A DNA stretch of 44,904 bases from Bordetella parapertussis (GCA_945872285.1 CAMBZR010000019.1:1-44904), one strand, 5' to 3'. Positions 8,940 through 18,870 are shown, numbered from the stretch's first letter. Numbers and translations: made by a program. The notes: generated by a model not told the origin, from the sequence alone.

Positions 8940-9335
8940 ATGAGCATGAGCGACCCAATCGCCGATATGCTGACTCGCATTCGCAATGCGCAGCAGGTAG
9001 ATAAACCAACGGTGACCATGCCCTCCTCTAAGCTGAAGGCAGCAATTGCTGCTGTGCTTCAAGACGAAGGTTATGTTGACGGTTTTCAGATTAAAGGAAC
9101 GGCTCAAAAGCCTGAACTCGAAATCGCTTTGAAATATTACGCCGGACGTCCTGTGATCGAGCGCATCGAACGCGTTTCGCGCCCAGGCTTGCGTATCTAC
9201 AAAGGTCACGGCAGCATTCCTCAGGTGATGAATGGCTTAGGTGTGGCAATCGTCTCGACTTCACGTGGCGTCATGACTGACCGCAAAGCTCGCGCCAATG
9301 GCGTTGGCGGCGAAGTCTTGTGCTACGTGGCTTAA
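8940..9335 (+). CDS. rpsH: 30S ribosomal protein S8
   Basis: S8 binds the central domain of 16S rRNA and in E. coli represses the spc operon by binding its mRNA near rplE. The 131-residue product has [18 protein letters not shown] at the start and the C-terminal rRNA-binding [18 protein letters not shown]. It follows rpsN after 11 bp with an AGGAG site. Confidence 0.98.
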   Translation: MSMSDPIADMLTRIRNAQQVDKPTVTMPSSKLKAAIAAVLQDEGYVDGFQIKGTAQKPELEIALKYYAGRPVIERIERVSRPGLRIYKGHGSIPQVMNGLGVAIVSTSRGVMTDRKARANGVGGEVLCYVA

Positions 9336-9347
9336 GGAGAATACTAA

Positions 9348-9881
9348 ATGTCACGTATTGCAAAATATCCCGTCGAGATCCCTAAGGGTGTCGAAGCGTC
9401 GATCAAGCCAGACCTGATCACTGTGAAAGGGCCCTTGGGCACACTGACACAAACGCTAACCGGCAATGTGGTCATTAATGAAGACGGTGGCAAGCTGTCG
9501 TTCATCGTTACAAATGACTCACGTGAAGCCAAAGCAATGTCAGGCACTTTGCGTGCACTTGTCGCCAACATGGTTGTTGGCGTAAGCAAAGGTTTCGAAC
9601 GCAAGTTGACCTTGGTGGGTGTGGGCTATCGTGCCGCCGTCCAGGGTGATGCGGTTAAATTACAACTCGGTTTTTCGCATGATGTCATTCATACGATGCC
9701 TGCTGGCGTAAAAGCCGAATGCCCAACACAGACAGAAATTGTCTTAAAGGGCTCTAACAAGCAGGTCGTTGGTCAGGTGGCTGCAGAACTTCGCGCATAC
9801 CGTCCGCCAGAGCCTTACAAAGGCAAAGGCGTTCGTTATGTTGACGAGCATGTCATCATCAAAGAAACCAAGAAGAAATAA
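9348..9881 (+). CDS. rplF: 50S ribosomal protein L6
   Basis: L6 lies near the sarcin-ricin loop and factor-binding site. The 177-residue protein shows the family's two similar domains, starting [17 protein letters not shown] and ending with the signature [21 protein letters not shown] (about residues 152-172). Start and spacing (12 bp, GGAG site) are unremarkable. Confidence 0.98.
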   Translation: MSRIAKYPVEIPKGVEASIKPDLITVKGPLGTLTQTLTGNVVINEDGGKLSFIVTNDSREAKAMSGTLRALVANMVVGVSKGFERKLTLVGVGYRAAVQGDAVKLQLGFSHDVIHTMPAGVKAECPTQTEIVLKGSNKQVVGQVAAELRAYRPPEPYKGKGVRYVDEHVIIKETKKK

Positions 9882-9902
9882 TCGCGCAAAAGAGGAAACA
9901 TC

Positions 9903-10268
9903 ATGGACAAAAAAATTTCCCGTTTGCGTCGTGCAATCCCGACGCGTAAAAAAATCGCCGAATTGCGAGTTAATCGCCTTCAGATTTTTCGCTCGAATCA
10001 GCATATTTACGCAAACATTATTTCGCCTGACGGTGATCGCGTTTTGGTTTCGGCCTCAACCGTTGAGCCTGAAGTGCGCCAACAACTTGCAACTCAAACG
10101 GGCTTGGGCGGCAATGCCGCTGCAGCATCTTTGATTGGCAAGCGTGTCGCCGAAAAAGCTAAGGCTGCCGGTATTGAACTGGTTGCCTTCGATCGTTCGG
10201 GTTTCCGTTACCACGGCCGTGTAAAAGCCCTGGCCGATGCCGCGCGTGAAGCCGGTCTGAAGTTTTAA
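9903..10268 (+). CDS. rplR: 50S ribosomal protein L18
   Basis: L18 binds 5S rRNA in the central protuberance together with L5 and L25. The 121 residues include [24 protein letters not shown] beta strands, [20 protein letters not shown] and the terminal [21 protein letters not shown]. It starts after an AGGAAAC site, 21 bp after rplF. Confidence 0.98.
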   Translation: MDKKISRLRRAIPTRKKIAELRVNRLQIFRSNQHIYANIISPDGDRVLVSASTVEPEVRQQLATQTGLGGNAAAASLIGKRVAEKAKAAGIELVAFDRSGFRYHGRVKALADAAREAGLKF

Positions 10269-10284
10269 GCGAGGAACAGTCAAA

Positions 10285-10803
10285 ATGGCTAAAGAACAAC
10301 GTAAGAGCGGTCCTGAAGAGCGGGATGACGGTCTTCGCGAGAAAATGGTTGCGGTCAATCGCGTCAGCAAGGTGGTCAAGGGTGGTCGCACCATGAGCTT
10401 TGCTGCACTGACAGTCGTTGGTGATGGCGATGGTCGCATCGGAATGGGTAAGGGTAAGGCGCGTGAAGTGCCCGTTGCAGTTCAAAAGGCCATGGAACAG
10501 GCGCGTCGCGAACTGTTTAAGGTGTCTTTGAAAAACGGCACCTTGTTTCATACCGTTGTGGGCAAGCACGGCGCCTCAACTGTGCTGATTTCTCCCGCAG
10601 CAGAAGGTACTGGCGTGATTGCTGGCGGCCCAATGCGTGCGATTTTTGATGTGATGGGAGTGCGTAACGTCGTGGCGAAAAGCCTTGGCTCAAGCAACCC
10701 CTACAACATGGTTCGCGCCACACTGAATGGTTTGCGCGCGTCTCTCACCCCGTCGGAAGTTGCTGCTAAACGCGGCAAAACCGTCGAAGAGATCTTGGGG
10801 TAA
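10285..10803 (+). CDS. rpsE: 30S ribosomal protein S5
   Basis: S5 contributes to decoding fidelity and mRNA unwinding. The 172-residue protein has the double-stranded RNA-binding-like fold with [20 protein letters not shown] and [20 protein letters not shown], then [20 protein letters not shown] and [15 protein letters not shown]. It is 3 bp upstream of rpmD. Confidence 0.98.
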   Translation: MAKEQRKSGPEERDDGLREKMVAVNRVSKVVKGGRTMSFAALTVVGDGDGRIGMGKGKAREVPVAVQKAMEQARRELFKVSLKNGTLFHTVVGKHGASTVLISPAAEGTGVIAGGPMRAIFDVMGVRNVVAKSLGSSNPYNMVRATLNGLRASLTPSEVAAKRGKTVEEILG

Positions 10804-10806
10804 GTC

Positions 10807-10992
10807 ATGGCTGAAAAACAAGTCAAAGTCACTTTAGTGCGCTCTACCATTGGTTGCAAAAAAGATCACCGCGAAACAGTGCGTGGTTTGGGTTTGCGTC
10901 GGATTAACAGCACAAAAGTACTCAAAGACACGCCTGAAGTGCGCGGAATGATCAACAAAGTTGATTATCTCGTGACAGCGACAGAAGTCTGA
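10807..10992 (+). CDS. rpmD: 50S ribosomal protein L30
   Basis: L30 is a small 50S protein present in many but not all bacteria. The 61-residue product contains [20 protein letters not shown] and [20 protein letters not shown], typical of the family. It sits between rpsE and rplO as expected. Confidence 0.97.
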   Translation: MAEKQVKVTLVRSTIGCKKDHRETVRGLGLRRINSTKVLKDTPEVRGMINKVDYLVTATEV

Positions 10993-11003
10993 AAGGGATC
11001 ATG

Positions 11004-11444
11004 ATGTCTATTACACAACTGAATACGCTCAAACCAGCAGAAGGCTCGACACACTACAAGCGTCGTGTCGGCCGTGGCATCGGTTCGGGTTTAGGTAAAA
11101 CTGCAGGTCGTGGTCACAAAGGCCAAAGCTCACGTGCGGGTGGTTTTCATAAAGTCGGCTTTGAGGGCGGTCAAATGCCTTTGCAACGTCGCTTGCCAAA
11201 GCGAGGCTTTGTCACGATTGATGACCATCTGTACGCGCAAGTGCGTTTGTCAGACTTGCAAGCTTTGCCTGTAGACGAGATCGATGTTCAGGTCTTAAAG
11301 CAAGCTGGCGTAGTGGGCACGCAAGTCCGTTATGCAAAAGTTTTTAAATCAGGTGAGTTGACTCGCAAAATTACCCTAAAGGGGATTGGTGCAACAGCTG
11401 GCGCGCGTGCTTCGATTGAAGCCGCTGGTGGCACAGTCGCTTAA
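11004..11444 (+). CDS. rplO: 50S ribosomal protein L15
   Basis: L15 is a late-assembling 50S protein with an extended N-terminal arm. The arm is visible as [19 protein letters not shown] and [20 protein letters not shown], followed by the globular domain. Two adjacent ATG codons (11001 and 11004) are possible. I choose the second because it lies 6 nt after the AAGGG site rather than 3, giving 146 residues beginning [14 protein letters not shown]. Confidence 0.96.
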   Translation: MSITQLNTLKPAEGSTHYKRRVGRGIGSGLGKTAGRGHKGQSSRAGGFHKVGFEGGQMPLQRRLPKRGFVTIDDHLYAQVRLSDLQALPVDEIDVQVLKQAGVVGTQVRYAKVFKSGELTRKITLKGIGATAGARASIEAAGGTVA

Positions 11445-11456
11445 GACGGATAAAGA

Positions 11457-12782
11457 ATGGCAACAGAACAACCTCAGGGGAAAGCAGGACCGCGTTTCGG
11501 CGACTTAAAGCGCCGTCTCGTTTTTCTCGTTCTCGCCTTGGTGGTATACCGTTTAGGCACTCATATCCCAGTGCCTGGCATCAACCCAGATGCGTTGGCA
11601 GATCTCTTTCGCCAGAATGAAGGCGGAATTCTCGGTTTGTTCAATATGTTTTCGGGCGGTGCGTTAGAGCGCTTTTCTATTTTTGCCTTGGGGATCATGC
11701 CCTACATCTCTGCGTCGATTATCATGCAGTTGATGTCAGTGGTCGTCCCAACGCTAGAAGCCATTAAGAAAGACGGTGAAGCTGGTCGTCGCAAGATTAC
11801 GCAGTACACACGTTACGGTACCGTCGGGCTTGCCTTAATCCAGGCTATTGGTATTTCTGTGGCGCTTGAGTCGCAGCCAGGCCTAGTAATCGACCCAGGC
11901 ATGCTGTTTCGGGTCACAACAATCGTCACTTTAGTGACCGGCACGATGTTTGTGATGTGGCTTGGCGAGCAGATTACCGAACGCGGATTGGGTAACGGGA
12001 TTTCGATTTTGATCTTCGCTGGCATTGTGGCTGGCTTGCCAAGTGCGTTGGCTGGTTTGTTAGATTTAGTGCGTACCAACGCAATGTCTGCCTTCTCAGC
12101 TTTATTCATTCTGGCCTTGGTCATCTTAGTCACAGGCTTTGTTGTGCTGGTCGAACGAGGTCAGCGCAAAATCACGGTGAATTACGCCAAGCGTCAGGTC
12201 GGCAATAAAGTGTACGGTGGCCAAACATCCCACCTTCCCCTGAAGCTAAACATGGCAGGTGTGATTCCTCCGATTTTTGCGTCTTCGATCATTCTGTTTC
12301 CAGCGACGATTACGAGTTGGTTTTCAAATACCGAGGGCATGCGTTGGTTAGGTGATTTGGCCGCAGCGTTAGCGCCACGCCAGCCGCTTTACATTACGCT
12401 TTACGCCACCGCGATTATTTTCTTCTGTTTTTTTTATACGGCGCTAGTGTTCAACAGCCGCGAGACAGCAGATAACTTAAAGAAAAGCGGAGCCTTTGTA
12501 CCTGGGATTCGTCCTGGTGAGCAAACAGCACGCTTTATTGACAAGATTTTAATGCGCTTGACCTTAGCCGGCGCACTGTACATCACCGTGGTGTGCTTAT
12601 TGCCCGAGTTCTTGGTCATGCGCTGGAATGTGCCGTTTTACTTTGGTGGCACCTCTTTGCTGATTATTGTTGTAGTTACGATGGACTTCATGGCCCAGGT
12701 GCAAGCCTACATGATGTCACACCAGTACGATTCACTGCTCAAGAAGTCTAACTTCAAAGGCGCGAATCTACCAATGAGATAA
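11457..12782 (+). CDS. secY: Preprotein translocase channel subunit SecY
   Basis: SecY forms the protein-conducting channel of the inner membrane with SecE and SecG. The 441-residue protein has the ten hydrophobic segments expected, the N-terminal cytoplasmic [20 protein letters not shown], the plug-region [20 protein letters not shown], and the C-terminal cytoplasmic loop containing [16 protein letters not shown]. It is placed between rplO and infA, as in most proteobacteria. Start ATG 11457 has a weak upstream site (GGATAAAGA). Confidence 0.98.
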   Translation: MATEQPQGKAGPRFGDLKRRLVFLVLALVVYRLGTHIPVPGINPDALADLFRQNEGGILGLFNMFSGGALERFSIFALGIMPYISASIIMQLMSVVVPTLEAIKKDGEAGRRKITQYTRYGTVGLALIQAIGISVALESQPGLVIDPGMLFRVTTIVTLVTGTMFVMWLGEQITERGLGNGISILIFAGIVAGLPSALAGLLDLVRTNAMSAFSALFILALVILVTGFVVLVERGQRKITVNYAKRQVGNKVYGGQTSHLPLKLNMAGVIPPIFASSIILFPATITSWFSNTEGMRWLGDLAAALAPRQPLYITLYATAIIFFCFFYTALVFNSRETADNLKKSGAFVPGIRPGEQTARFIDKILMRLTLAGALYITVVCLLPEFLVMRWNVPFYFGGTSLLIIVVVTMDFMAQVQAYMMSHQYDSLLKKSNFKGANLPMR

Positions 12783-12791
12783 GCGAGAGTA

Positions 12792-13010
12792 ATGTCAAAG
12801 GACGACGTCATTCAAATGCAAGGTGAGATTCTAGAGAATCTTCCCAATGCAACGTTTCGTGTCAAGCTAGAAAACGGCCATGTGGTGTTGGGTCATATTT
12901 CCGGCAAGATGCGTATGCACTACATCCGGATTTTGCCGGGCGATAAAGTTACAGTGGAACTCACCCCCTACGACTTAACGCGCGCTAGAATCGTTTTCCG
13001 CTCTAAATAA
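12792..13010 (+). CDS. infA: Translation initiation factor IF-1
   Basis: IF-1 binds the 30S A site during initiation and is a single OB fold. The 72 residues cover the whole family length: [19 protein letters not shown], the [19 protein letters not shown] strands and [16 protein letters not shown] near the end. Its position after secY and before rpmJ is common in betaproteobacteria and Gram-positives, whereas in E. coli infA is elsewhere. Confidence 0.97.
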   Translation: MSKDDVIQMQGEILENLPNATFRVKLENGHVVLGHISGKMRMHYIRILPGDKVTVELTPYDLTRARIVFRSK

Positions 13011-13044
13011 GCGGCTGGGTTACGTAAATTAACAGGAAGCAACC

Positions 13045-13158
13045 ATGAAAGTAATGGCATCGGTTAAGCGGATCTGCCGCAACTGCAAAATTATTAAACG
13101 TCACGGCGTAGTGCGGGTAATCTGCATTGAGCCGCGTCACAAGCAGCGTCAAGGTTAA
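13045..13158 (+). CDS. rpmJ: 50S ribosomal protein L36 (zinc-binding form)
   Basis: This very small gene encodes 37 residues, [20 protein letters not shown] onward to KQRQG. Cys11, Cys14, Cys27 and His32 form the zinc site of the C+ form of L36, a protein at the base of the L7/L12 stalk. ATG 13045 follows an AGGAAG site. It sits 17 bp before rpsM, the canonical alpha-operon position. Confidence 0.96.
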   Translation: MKVMASVKRICRNCKIIKRHGVVRVICIEPRHKQRQG

Positions 13159-13175
13159 TACATCAAGGAACAGTC

Positions 13176-13541
13176 ATGGCTCGTATTGCTGGCATCAACA
13201 TTCCGCCGCATCAGCACGCAGAAATTGGTTTGACCGCCATTTTTGGCATTGGTCGTACGCGTGCTCGCAAAATTTGCGAAGCGGCAGGCGTGCCCTTGTC
13301 TAAAAAGGTCAAGGATCTCAACGACGCAGAACTCGAACGCATTCGCGAACACGTAGGTGTGTTTTCGGTTGAGGGCGATCTGCGGCGTGAAGTGCAGCTC
13401 TCGATCAAGCGATTGATCGATCTGGGTACCTATCGTGGCATGCGCCACAAGCGCGGCTTGCCCGTACGTGGTCAACGTACTCGCACCAACGCTCGCACCC
13501 GCAAGGGCCCGCGTCGCGCTGCTGCAAGTTTGAAGAAATAA
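13176..13541 (+). CDS. rpsM: 30S ribosomal protein S13
   Basis: S13 sits at the top of the 30S head and bridges to L5. The 121-residue protein begins [20 protein letters not shown], contains the helix-two-turn-helix [16 protein letters not shown], and ends with the basic tail [20 protein letters not shown] that reaches toward P-site tRNA. First gene of the classical alpha operon. Confidence 0.98.
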   Translation: MARIAGINIPPHQHAEIGLTAIFGIGRTRARKICEAAGVPLSKKVKDLNDAELERIREHVGVFSVEGDLRREVQLSIKRLIDLGTYRGMRHKRGLPVRGQRTRTNARTRKGPRRAAASLKK

Positions 13542-13554
13542 TAAGGATTAGAAG

Positions 13555-13956
13555 ATGGCTAAAGCTTCTGCCGGCGGCGCGACTCGCGTTCGCAAAAAGG
13601 TTAAAAAGAATGTATCGGACGGCATTGCGCACGTTCATGCATCCTTTAACAACACTATCATCACCATCACCGATCGTCAGGGCAATGCTCTGTCGTGGGC
13701 GACGTCAGGTGGTGCCGGCTTTAAGGGTTCACGTAAGTCGACGCCGTTCGCAGCACAGGTTGCTGCAGAAACGGCCGGCAAAGTGGCTATTGAATACGGC
13801 ATCAAAACACTCGAAGTTCGCATCAAGGGCCCAGGCCCAGGTCGCGAATCGTCAGTGCGTGCGTTGAATGCGTTGGGCATCAAGATTTCGAGCATCGCCG
13901 ATATCACGCCTGTTCCGCACAACGGCTGCCGTCCACCCAAGCGTCGTCGCATCTAA
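13555..13956 (+). CDS. rpsK: 30S ribosomal protein S11
   Basis: S11 is on the platform near the E site and the Shine-Dalgarno helix. The 133-residue product has [43 protein letters not shown] and the C-terminal [18 protein letters not shown]. It begins 13 bp after rpsM with an AAGGA site. Confidence 0.98.
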   Translation: MAKASAGGATRVRKKVKKNVSDGIAHVHASFNNTIITITDRQGNALSWATSGGAGFKGSRKSTPFAAQVAAETAGKVAIEYGIKTLEVRIKGPGPGRESSVRALNALGIKISSIADITPVPHNGCRPPKRRRI

Positions 13957-13967
13957 GGAGAAGCCAC

Positions 13968-14591
13968 ATGGCCCGTTATACTGGTCCTAAATGCAAACTC
14001 TCGCGCCGCGAGGGTATTGATCTGTTTTTGAAAAGCGCTCGCCGCTCGCTCGAGTCTAAGTGCAAGCTTGACTCTAAGCCTGGTCAACATGGCCGCACGT
14101 CAGGTGCTCGCACCTCTGACTATGGCTTGCAACTGCGCGAAAAGCAAAAGCTCAAGCGCATGTATGGTGTGCTAGAAAAACAGTTTCGCAAATACTTTGC
14201 CGAAGCCGAACGTCGCAAAGGCAACACCGGCGAACAACTGATCCAGTTGCTTGAATCGCGTCTCGATAACGTGGTGTACCGCATGGGCTTTGGCTCAACG
14301 CGAGCCGAGGCCCGTCAGCTTGTGGGGCATCGTGCCATTCAGCTAAACGGTCACACTGCCGACATTCCTTCAATGATCATCAAAGCGGGTGACATTATTG
14401 GGATTCGCGAGAAAGCAAAAGGTCAGGCTCGCATTGCTGAATCCTTGGTTCTTGCAACCGGTAACGGTATTCCGCAGTGGGTCGAAGTTGACACTGTGAA
14501 ATTAGTCGGTACGTTTAAGCAAGCCCCTGATCGCGCTGACGTCGCACGTGACATCAACGAATCAATGGTTGTCGAACTGTATTCACGTTAA
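13968..14591 (+). CDS. rpsD: 30S ribosomal protein S4
   Basis: S4 nucleates 30S assembly and in E. coli represses the alpha operon. The 207-residue protein has the N-terminal [20 protein letters not shown] and an S4 RNA-binding domain around [30 protein letters not shown] (about residues 96-125, read as two adjoining blocks). It is the zinc-free form. It is followed by an unusually long 213-bp gap before rpoA. Confidence 0.98.
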   Translation: MARYTGPKCKLSRREGIDLFLKSARRSLESKCKLDSKPGQHGRTSGARTSDYGLQLREKQKLKRMYGVLEKQFRKYFAEAERRKGNTGEQLIQLLESRLDNVVYRMGFGSTRAEARQLVGHRAIQLNGHTADIPSMIIKAGDIIGIREKAKGQARIAESLVLATGNGIPQWVEVDTVKLVGTFKQAPDRADVARDINESMVVELYSR

Positions 14592-14594
14592 ATA

Positions 14595-14633
14595 CTTAAC
14601 GGGCTTGTTGCATAAAGCGGCAAGCTCGTTAAG
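14595..14633 (+). promoter_or_regulatory. Long stem-loop between rpsD and rpoA
   Basis: A 13-bp stem with one G-T pair is formed by 14595-14607 and 14621-14633 around a 13-nt loop. It starts 3 bp after the rpsD stop. Only a weak T-rich stretch (14637-14643, TTTTGTT) follows, so it may be a partial terminator or attenuator that lowers rpoA expression relative to ribosomal proteins, or an RNA-stability element. No clear promoter was found between it and rpoA. Confidence 0.55.
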
Positions 14634-14804
14634 AAGTTTTGTTGGGTCTTCGTCCTCATGCTTGGCTTGTCTCTTTTGGCATGCTCTGCTTGTGGTGAAA
14701 CCAGCTTAGGTTTTGCACGGCATATTTACAGAGTGCTTAGCGCTCTTTCATCCATCAGCCTTATCGGTGTAATGAACCGAGGGTATTGAAAAGGAATCGT
14801 CTCG

Positions 14805-15788
14805 ATGTCACAAAGTTTTCTTAAGCCACGTTCGATTGAAGTCGAACCCGTCGGCACGCACCATGCAAAAATAATCATGGAACCCTTTGAGCGTGGCTAT
14901 GGCCACACCTTAGGCAATGCGTTACGTCGCATCCTTCTGTCTTCAATGACGGGGTATGCGCCGACCGAAGTGCAAATTTCTGGCGTTGTGCACGAATACT
15001 CAACAATTCCTGGTGTACGTGAAGACGTTGTCGACATCTTGTTGAATCTCAAGGGCGTTGTTTTTAAGTTACACAGTCGCGATGAGTTGACGCTGGTGTT
15101 GCGCAAGCAAGGTGCTGGCCCCGTGTTGGCGTCAGACATTGAACTGCCGCATGACGTAGAAATCGTTAATCCAAACCACGTCATCGCTACGCTGACCGAG
15201 AACGGTAAGCTCGAAATGCACATCAAGGTCGAGAAAGGCCGTGGCTATGTGCCAGGTAACGTGCGTGCACTGATCGACGATCGCGCGCACACCATCGGCC
15301 GCATTGTGTTGGATGCGTCATTTAGCCCCGTGCGTCGGGTGAGCTACTCTGTTGAAAACGCTCGCGTCGAACAGCGTACCGACCTAGACAAACTCGTACT
15401 TGATGTTGAAACAAATGGTGTGATCAGTCCAGAAGAGGCCGTGCGCCAGTCAGCTCGTCTTCTGATGGATCAAATTTCCGTGTTCGCTGCGCTTGAAGGT
15501 GCTGGTGATTCGTACGAGGCCCCGAACCGCGGCGCTCCACAGATCGACCCAGTTTTGTTGCGTCCCGTTGACGATCTTGAATTGACAGTGCGCTCGGCGA
15601 ACTGCCTGAAAGCTGAAAACATTTATTACATCGGTGACTTAATTCAGCGTTCAGAGAACGAACTGTTGAAAACGCCAAACCTTGGCCGTAAGTCGCTCAA
15701 CGAAATTAAAGAAGTGTTGGCCGCTCGCGGCTTGACGTTAGGAATGAAATTAGACAACTGGCCTCCAATGGGGCTTGAGCGTCCTTAA
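14805..15788 (+). CDS. rpoA: DNA-directed RNA polymerase subunit alpha
   Basis: The alpha dimer scaffolds RNA polymerase assembly, and its C-terminal domain binds UP elements and activators. The 327-residue protein has the N-terminal assembly domain (about 1-235, with [19 protein letters not shown] at 29-47), a linker, and a C-terminal domain. In that domain Arg263, Asn266, Cys267 and Lys269 ([12 protein letters not shown]) match the DNA-binding residues of E. coli alpha. ATG 14805 follows an AAGGA site. The gap from rpsD (213 bp) and the hairpin in it suggest its level is tuned separately. Confidence 0.98.
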   Translation: MSQSFLKPRSIEVEPVGTHHAKIIMEPFERGYGHTLGNALRRILLSSMTGYAPTEVQISGVVHEYSTIPGVREDVVDILLNLKGVVFKLHSRDELTLVLRKQGAGPVLASDIELPHDVEIVNPNHVIATLTENGKLEMHIKVEKGRGYVPGNVRALIDDRAHTIGRIVLDASFSPVRRVSYSVENARVEQRTDLDKLVLDVETNGVISPEEAVRQSARLLMDQISVFAALEGAGDSYEAPNRGAPQIDPVLLRPVDDLELTVRSANCLKAENIYYIGDLIQRSENELLKTPNLGRKSLNEIKEVLAARGLTLGMKLDNWPPMGLERP

Positions 15789-15796
15789 GTTAGTAC

Positions 15797-15832
15797 GGGC
15801 TGGCGCTGTTGGTTTTGCCAGCCCTTGTTTTG
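15797..15832 (+). terminator. Probable terminator or attenuator after rpoA
   Basis: An 8-bp GC-rich perfect stem GGGCTGGC/GCCAGCCC (15797-15804 and 15817-15824) with a 12-nt loop is followed by TTGTTTTG. It looks like a rho-independent terminator with an imperfect T-tract. rplQ follows after 115 bp, so read-through or a separate rplQ promoter is implied. Confidence 0.6.
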
Positions 15833-15946
15833 CAAAAAGTTTATAACCGGCCCGCAACAGAAAACGCTTCAAGCGTCGTTTGTTGATAGAAGAGCTGAAC
15901 CCATACGAGTGATTTCACTCTTAATAGATTCAATAAGGATATTTCC

Positions 15947-16342
15947 ATGCGCCACGGCCACGGTCTACGTAAATTAAACCGCACAAGCAGCCACCGTCTT
16001 GCGATGTTTCGCAACATGGCAGTTGCACTCCTGACACACGAAGCGATTAAGACAACTCTGCCTAAGGCAAAAGAGTTACGTCGAATCGTAGAGCCTCTGA
16101 TTACGCTAGGTAAAACACCTACGCTAGCAAACAAGCGTCTTGCTTTTGCTCGTTTGCGCGATCGCGAAATCGTGCTTAAGTTGTTTGCTGACATTGGCCC
16201 ACGCTATGCTGCACGCAATGGTGGTTACACACGTGTCCTGAAAATGGGCTTTCGTCAAGGCGACAACGCGCCCATGGCGTTTATGGAACTAGTCGATCGG
16301 CCAGCCGACGACGAGGCAGTGAGCGATGACGCAGCCGAGTAA
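15947..16342 (+). CDS. rplQ: 50S ribosomal protein L17
   Basis: L17 lies near the tunnel exit of the 50S subunit. The 131-residue protein begins [20 protein letters not shown] and contains [27 protein letters not shown] and [22 protein letters not shown]. An acidic tail of about 15 residues ([13 protein letters not shown]) ends it. The start ATG 15947 follows an AAGGAT site. It is the last gene of the ribosomal cluster. Confidence 0.98.
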   Translation: MRHGHGLRKLNRTSSHRLAMFRNMAVALLTHEAIKTTLPKAKELRRIVEPLITLGKTPTLANKRLAFARLRDREIVLKLFADIGPRYAARNGGYTRVLKMGFRQGDNAPMAFMELVDRPADDEAVSDDAAE

Positions 16343-16364
16343 GCGTTAGTTTAAATACACAAAC

Positions 16365-16388
16365 AAGCCTCTTCAGTGAGGCTTTTTT
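16365..16388 (+). terminator. Intrinsic terminator after rplQ
   Basis: A 7-bp perfect stem AAGCCTC/GAGGCTT (16365-16371 and 16378-16384) with a 6-nt loop runs into TTTTTT. It ends the alpha operon transcript, 22 bp after the rplQ stop. Confidence 0.9.
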
Positions 16389-16420
16389 GTCTGTTCAGTC
16401 TGCAAAATGCGAGTATTTGA

Positions 16421-16759
16421 ATGCAAGAAAACAACGTAGTGCTTGTGCTGACGCATACGCCAACGCTTGATTGTGCAAAACACATTGCTCGTACGCTATT
16501 GGCCGAGGGTTTAGCGGCGTGCATTAATATTGGCTCACCAGTAGTGTCTGTCTACGAGTGGGAGTCAGCGGTGCACGAGTCTGAAGAGATCCCGATGGTT
16601 GTCAAAACGATCCAGCGGCATCAAGAGCGCTTGCTTGAGCGCCTGGTAGCCCTTCATCCCTATGCGGTGCCTGAAGCGCTTGTGGTGCCTACTATCGCCG
16701 GCTATTCACCCTACCTAGCCTGGGTGGTGCAAAGCTCAACGCTGCGAGACCCAGAGTGA
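16421..16759 (+). CDS. cutA: Divalent cation tolerance protein CutA
   Basis: CutA1 proteins are small, very stable trimers with a ferredoxin-like fold, linked genetically to copper tolerance; the biochemical role is unsettled. The 112-residue product has the family series VLVLTHTPTLDCAKHIARTLL, GLAACINIGSPVVSVYEWE, EIPMVVKT and HPYAVPEALVVPTIAGYSPYLAWV. The stop TGA overlaps the dsbD start by one base (TGATG), a cutA-dsbD pairing seen in other proteobacteria, where DsbD affects copper resistance. No promoter was identified in the 30-bp gap after the rplQ terminator. Confidence 0.95.
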   Translation: MQENNVVLVLTHTPTLDCAKHIARTLLAEGLAACINIGSPVVSVYEWESAVHESEEIPMVVKTIQRHQERLLERLVALHPYAVPEALVVPTIAGYSPYLAWVVQSSTLRDPE

Positions 16760-18804
16760 TGCAACCGGCTCAACCCAGGCTACCGTTTTGGCGTCTTGTG
16801 CGAGCCTGTTTGACGCTAGGCTTGCTGGTTGCTGCACCGCCTACGCTTGGCGCCGCAGATGGATTTTTAGACCCCGAAAAAGCTTTCGTTTTGCAGTCAA
16901 GCATCACGGGTGTTGAAAAAAGCACTTTGAGTTTGAAATTTAAAATCGCTCCGGGCTATTACATGTACCGCGAACGGTTTGAGTTTAGCGGTGAGCCCCT
17001 TGCTCAAGCTTCATCAGAAGACAACACCAAAATAGCCTCAGGGGCTGTCAACCCGCGCCCTGCTACGCAGCTGTTAGCCCCCGGCCCAGCATCATCACTT
17101 CAAAAGTCGGCGAGTCCGTCGTCGGCGGCCGGCGCAGCGATTCAGTTGGGGGAGCCCCGGTTTCCGAAGGGACAACTGAAGTTCGATCCGACCTTTAATA
17201 AAGAAATGGAGCTCTATTTTCAACAATTAGAGATCCAGGTGCCGCTCCCTCAAAGTCCGCTCTCGGATTTGGTGCTCAAGATTAAGGTCACGGGGCAAGG
17301 GTGTGCAACAGCGGGTTTATGTTATCCGCCGATGGATTTTTTTGTCACAGTGAGTGCGTCGGCGCAGAGCGAGGGTTACAGACTTATCGCCCCAAAGGCA
17401 GCCAGTTTGTTTGACCGGTTGGCGCAGGGCCAGTGGCGCGAACTTTTGTTTGCAGAAAACGATGTCGGTCTTGCGGACGTCTTAACGTCAACGGGCTTGT
17501 TAGAAATTGTGGTCTTGTTCTTTGTGCTGGGCGTGTTGTTGGCGTTGACGCCCTGTGTGTTGCCGATGGTGCCGATTTTGTCGGTCTTGCTTGTTGGTGA
17601 CCAACAGCATGTTTCTCGGGCGCGCGGAACGCTTCTCGCGCTGGCCTACGTCGCAGGAATGTCGGTCGTCTATACGGGGTTAGGCGTTGCGGCGGGCTTG
17701 AGTGGAGCGGGCCTAGCCGCTTGGTTACAAACGCCATGGGTGTTGGCGCTATTCGCGTTGCTTTTAGCTTTACTGGCGCTATCGATGTTTGATGTGTTTA
17801 CCTTTCAAATGCCCACAAGCCTCCAGACCAAGCTCACGCTTAAAAATAACGCGCTCTTGGGTGGTCACTTTGGTGCGGCCGCCTTGATGGGCGCCTTGTC
17901 AGCGTTAATTGTTGGGCCGTGCGTGGCCGCGCCCTTAGCGGGGGCCTTGCTTTATATTTCACAGACTGGCGATGTCTTGCTGGGAGGGCTGGCGCTGTTT
18001 GCGATGGCTTGGGGGATGGGCATACCCCTGTTATTGATGGGCGCCACGGCCGGCAGGCTCATGCCACGTGCGGGTGCCTGGATGGATGGCGTCAAGCAAT
18101 TTTTTGGGGTGCTGCTATTTGGGACCGCTTGGTGGATGCTGACACCTTTGTTGCCCAGCTGGTTACAGGTAGGCGGCTGGGCAGTGATTGCTTTGTTTTC
18201 AGCGGTGCTGTTACGCACGTTTGACCCTTTGCCACCAAGTGTGGGCTTTGCAGGAGTGCTTCGTAAAACGTTTGGGTTGTTGCTAGTTTTGCTGAGCTTA
18301 ATCTGGCTGATCGGTTTAGCCAGCGGTGGGCGCTCTTTGCTTGAACCTTTGTCACACTTGACGCGTGTCACAACCTCGAGAGAAGGTGCCGACACGCAGA
18401 CCGCAGCCAAACAGCCTACTGGGCCAACCAAGCCAGGCGAAGCGCTGCCGTTTAAGAGGATTCGCACGGTGGCCGAGCTTGAGGTAGCTCTTGCGCAGTC
18501 TGTGCGCCCGGTGTTGTTAGACTTTTATGCGGATTGGTGTGTTTCTTGCAAAGAGATGGAAGCATTTACTTTTACCTCGCCCGAGGTTGTTAAGCGTATG
18601 GGCCAAATGCTCTTGCTTCAGGTCGATGTCACGGCCAACAACCCAGATGATCGCGCGCTGCTTAAACGCTATAAGTTATTCGGTCCTCCGGGCATCATCT
18701 TCTTTGATGGGGGAGGTCGAGAACAAAAAGACGTGCGTGTGGTGGGCTTTCAAGCCGCCGCCCGCTTTGCCTCAAACCTGGATCGGGTACTCGGGTCAAA
18801 ATAG
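16759..18804 (+). CDS. dsbD: Thiol:disulfide interchange protein DsbD
   Basis: DsbD moves electrons from cytoplasmic thioredoxin across the inner membrane to periplasmic reductases, including those that keep apocytochrome c reduced. The 681 residues show a signal-like N terminus, a periplasmic alpha domain with Cys182 and Cys188 (GCATAGLCYPP), an eight-helix membrane domain with Cys266 (LTPCVLPMVP) and Cys388 (GPCVAAPLAG), and a thioredoxin-like gamma domain with Cys594-Cys597 (DWCVSCK). All six redox cysteines are present. It is about 100 residues longer than the E. coli protein, partly because of a low-complexity Ser/Ala/Pro insert at about 83-127 inside the alpha domain. I choose ATG 16759, which overlaps the cutA stop; GTG 16756 would add one residue. 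Confidence 0.96.
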   Translation: MQPAQPRLPFWRLVRACLTLGLLVAAPPTLGAADGFLDPEKAFVLQSSITGVEKSTLSLKFKIAPGYYMYRERFEFSGEPLAQASSEDNTKIASGAVNPRPATQLLAPGPASSLQKSASPSSAAGAAIQLGEPRFPKGQLKFDPTFNKEMELYFQQLEIQVPLPQSPLSDLVLKIKVTGQGCATAGLCYPPMDFFVTVSASAQSEGYRLIAPKAASLFDRLAQGQWRELLFAENDVGLADVLTSTGLLEIVVLFFVLGVLLALTPCVLPMVPILSVLLVGDQQHVSRARGTLLALAYVAGMSVVYTGLGVAAGLSGAGLAAWLQTPWVLALFALLLALLALSMFDVFTFQMPTSLQTKLTLKNNALLGGHFGAAALMGALSALIVGPCVAAPLAGALLYISQTGDVLLGGLALFAMAWGMGIPLLLMGATAGRLMPRAGAWMDGVKQFFGVLLFGTAWWMLTPLLPSWLQVGGWAVIALFSAVLLRTFDPLPPSVGFAGVLRKTFGLLLVLLSLIWLIGLASGGRSLLEPLSHLTRVTTSREGADTQTAAKQPTGPTKPGEALPFKRIRTVAELEVALAQSVRPVLLDFYADWCVSCKEMEAFTFTSPEVVKRMGQMLLLQVDVTANNPDDRALLKRYKLFGPPGIIFFDGGGREQKDVRVVGFQAAARFASNLDRVLGSK

Positions 18805-18870
18805 AACTCTCGCTCGAAATACCCAGCTCGACATACGCGGGCAGGCCTTGCGGTCAAAATATAAAGCTTC

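Noticed and set aside
15907..15920. Short GAGTG/CACTC hairpin before rplQ
   Set aside because: Five base pairs only; expected by chance in a gap of this size.
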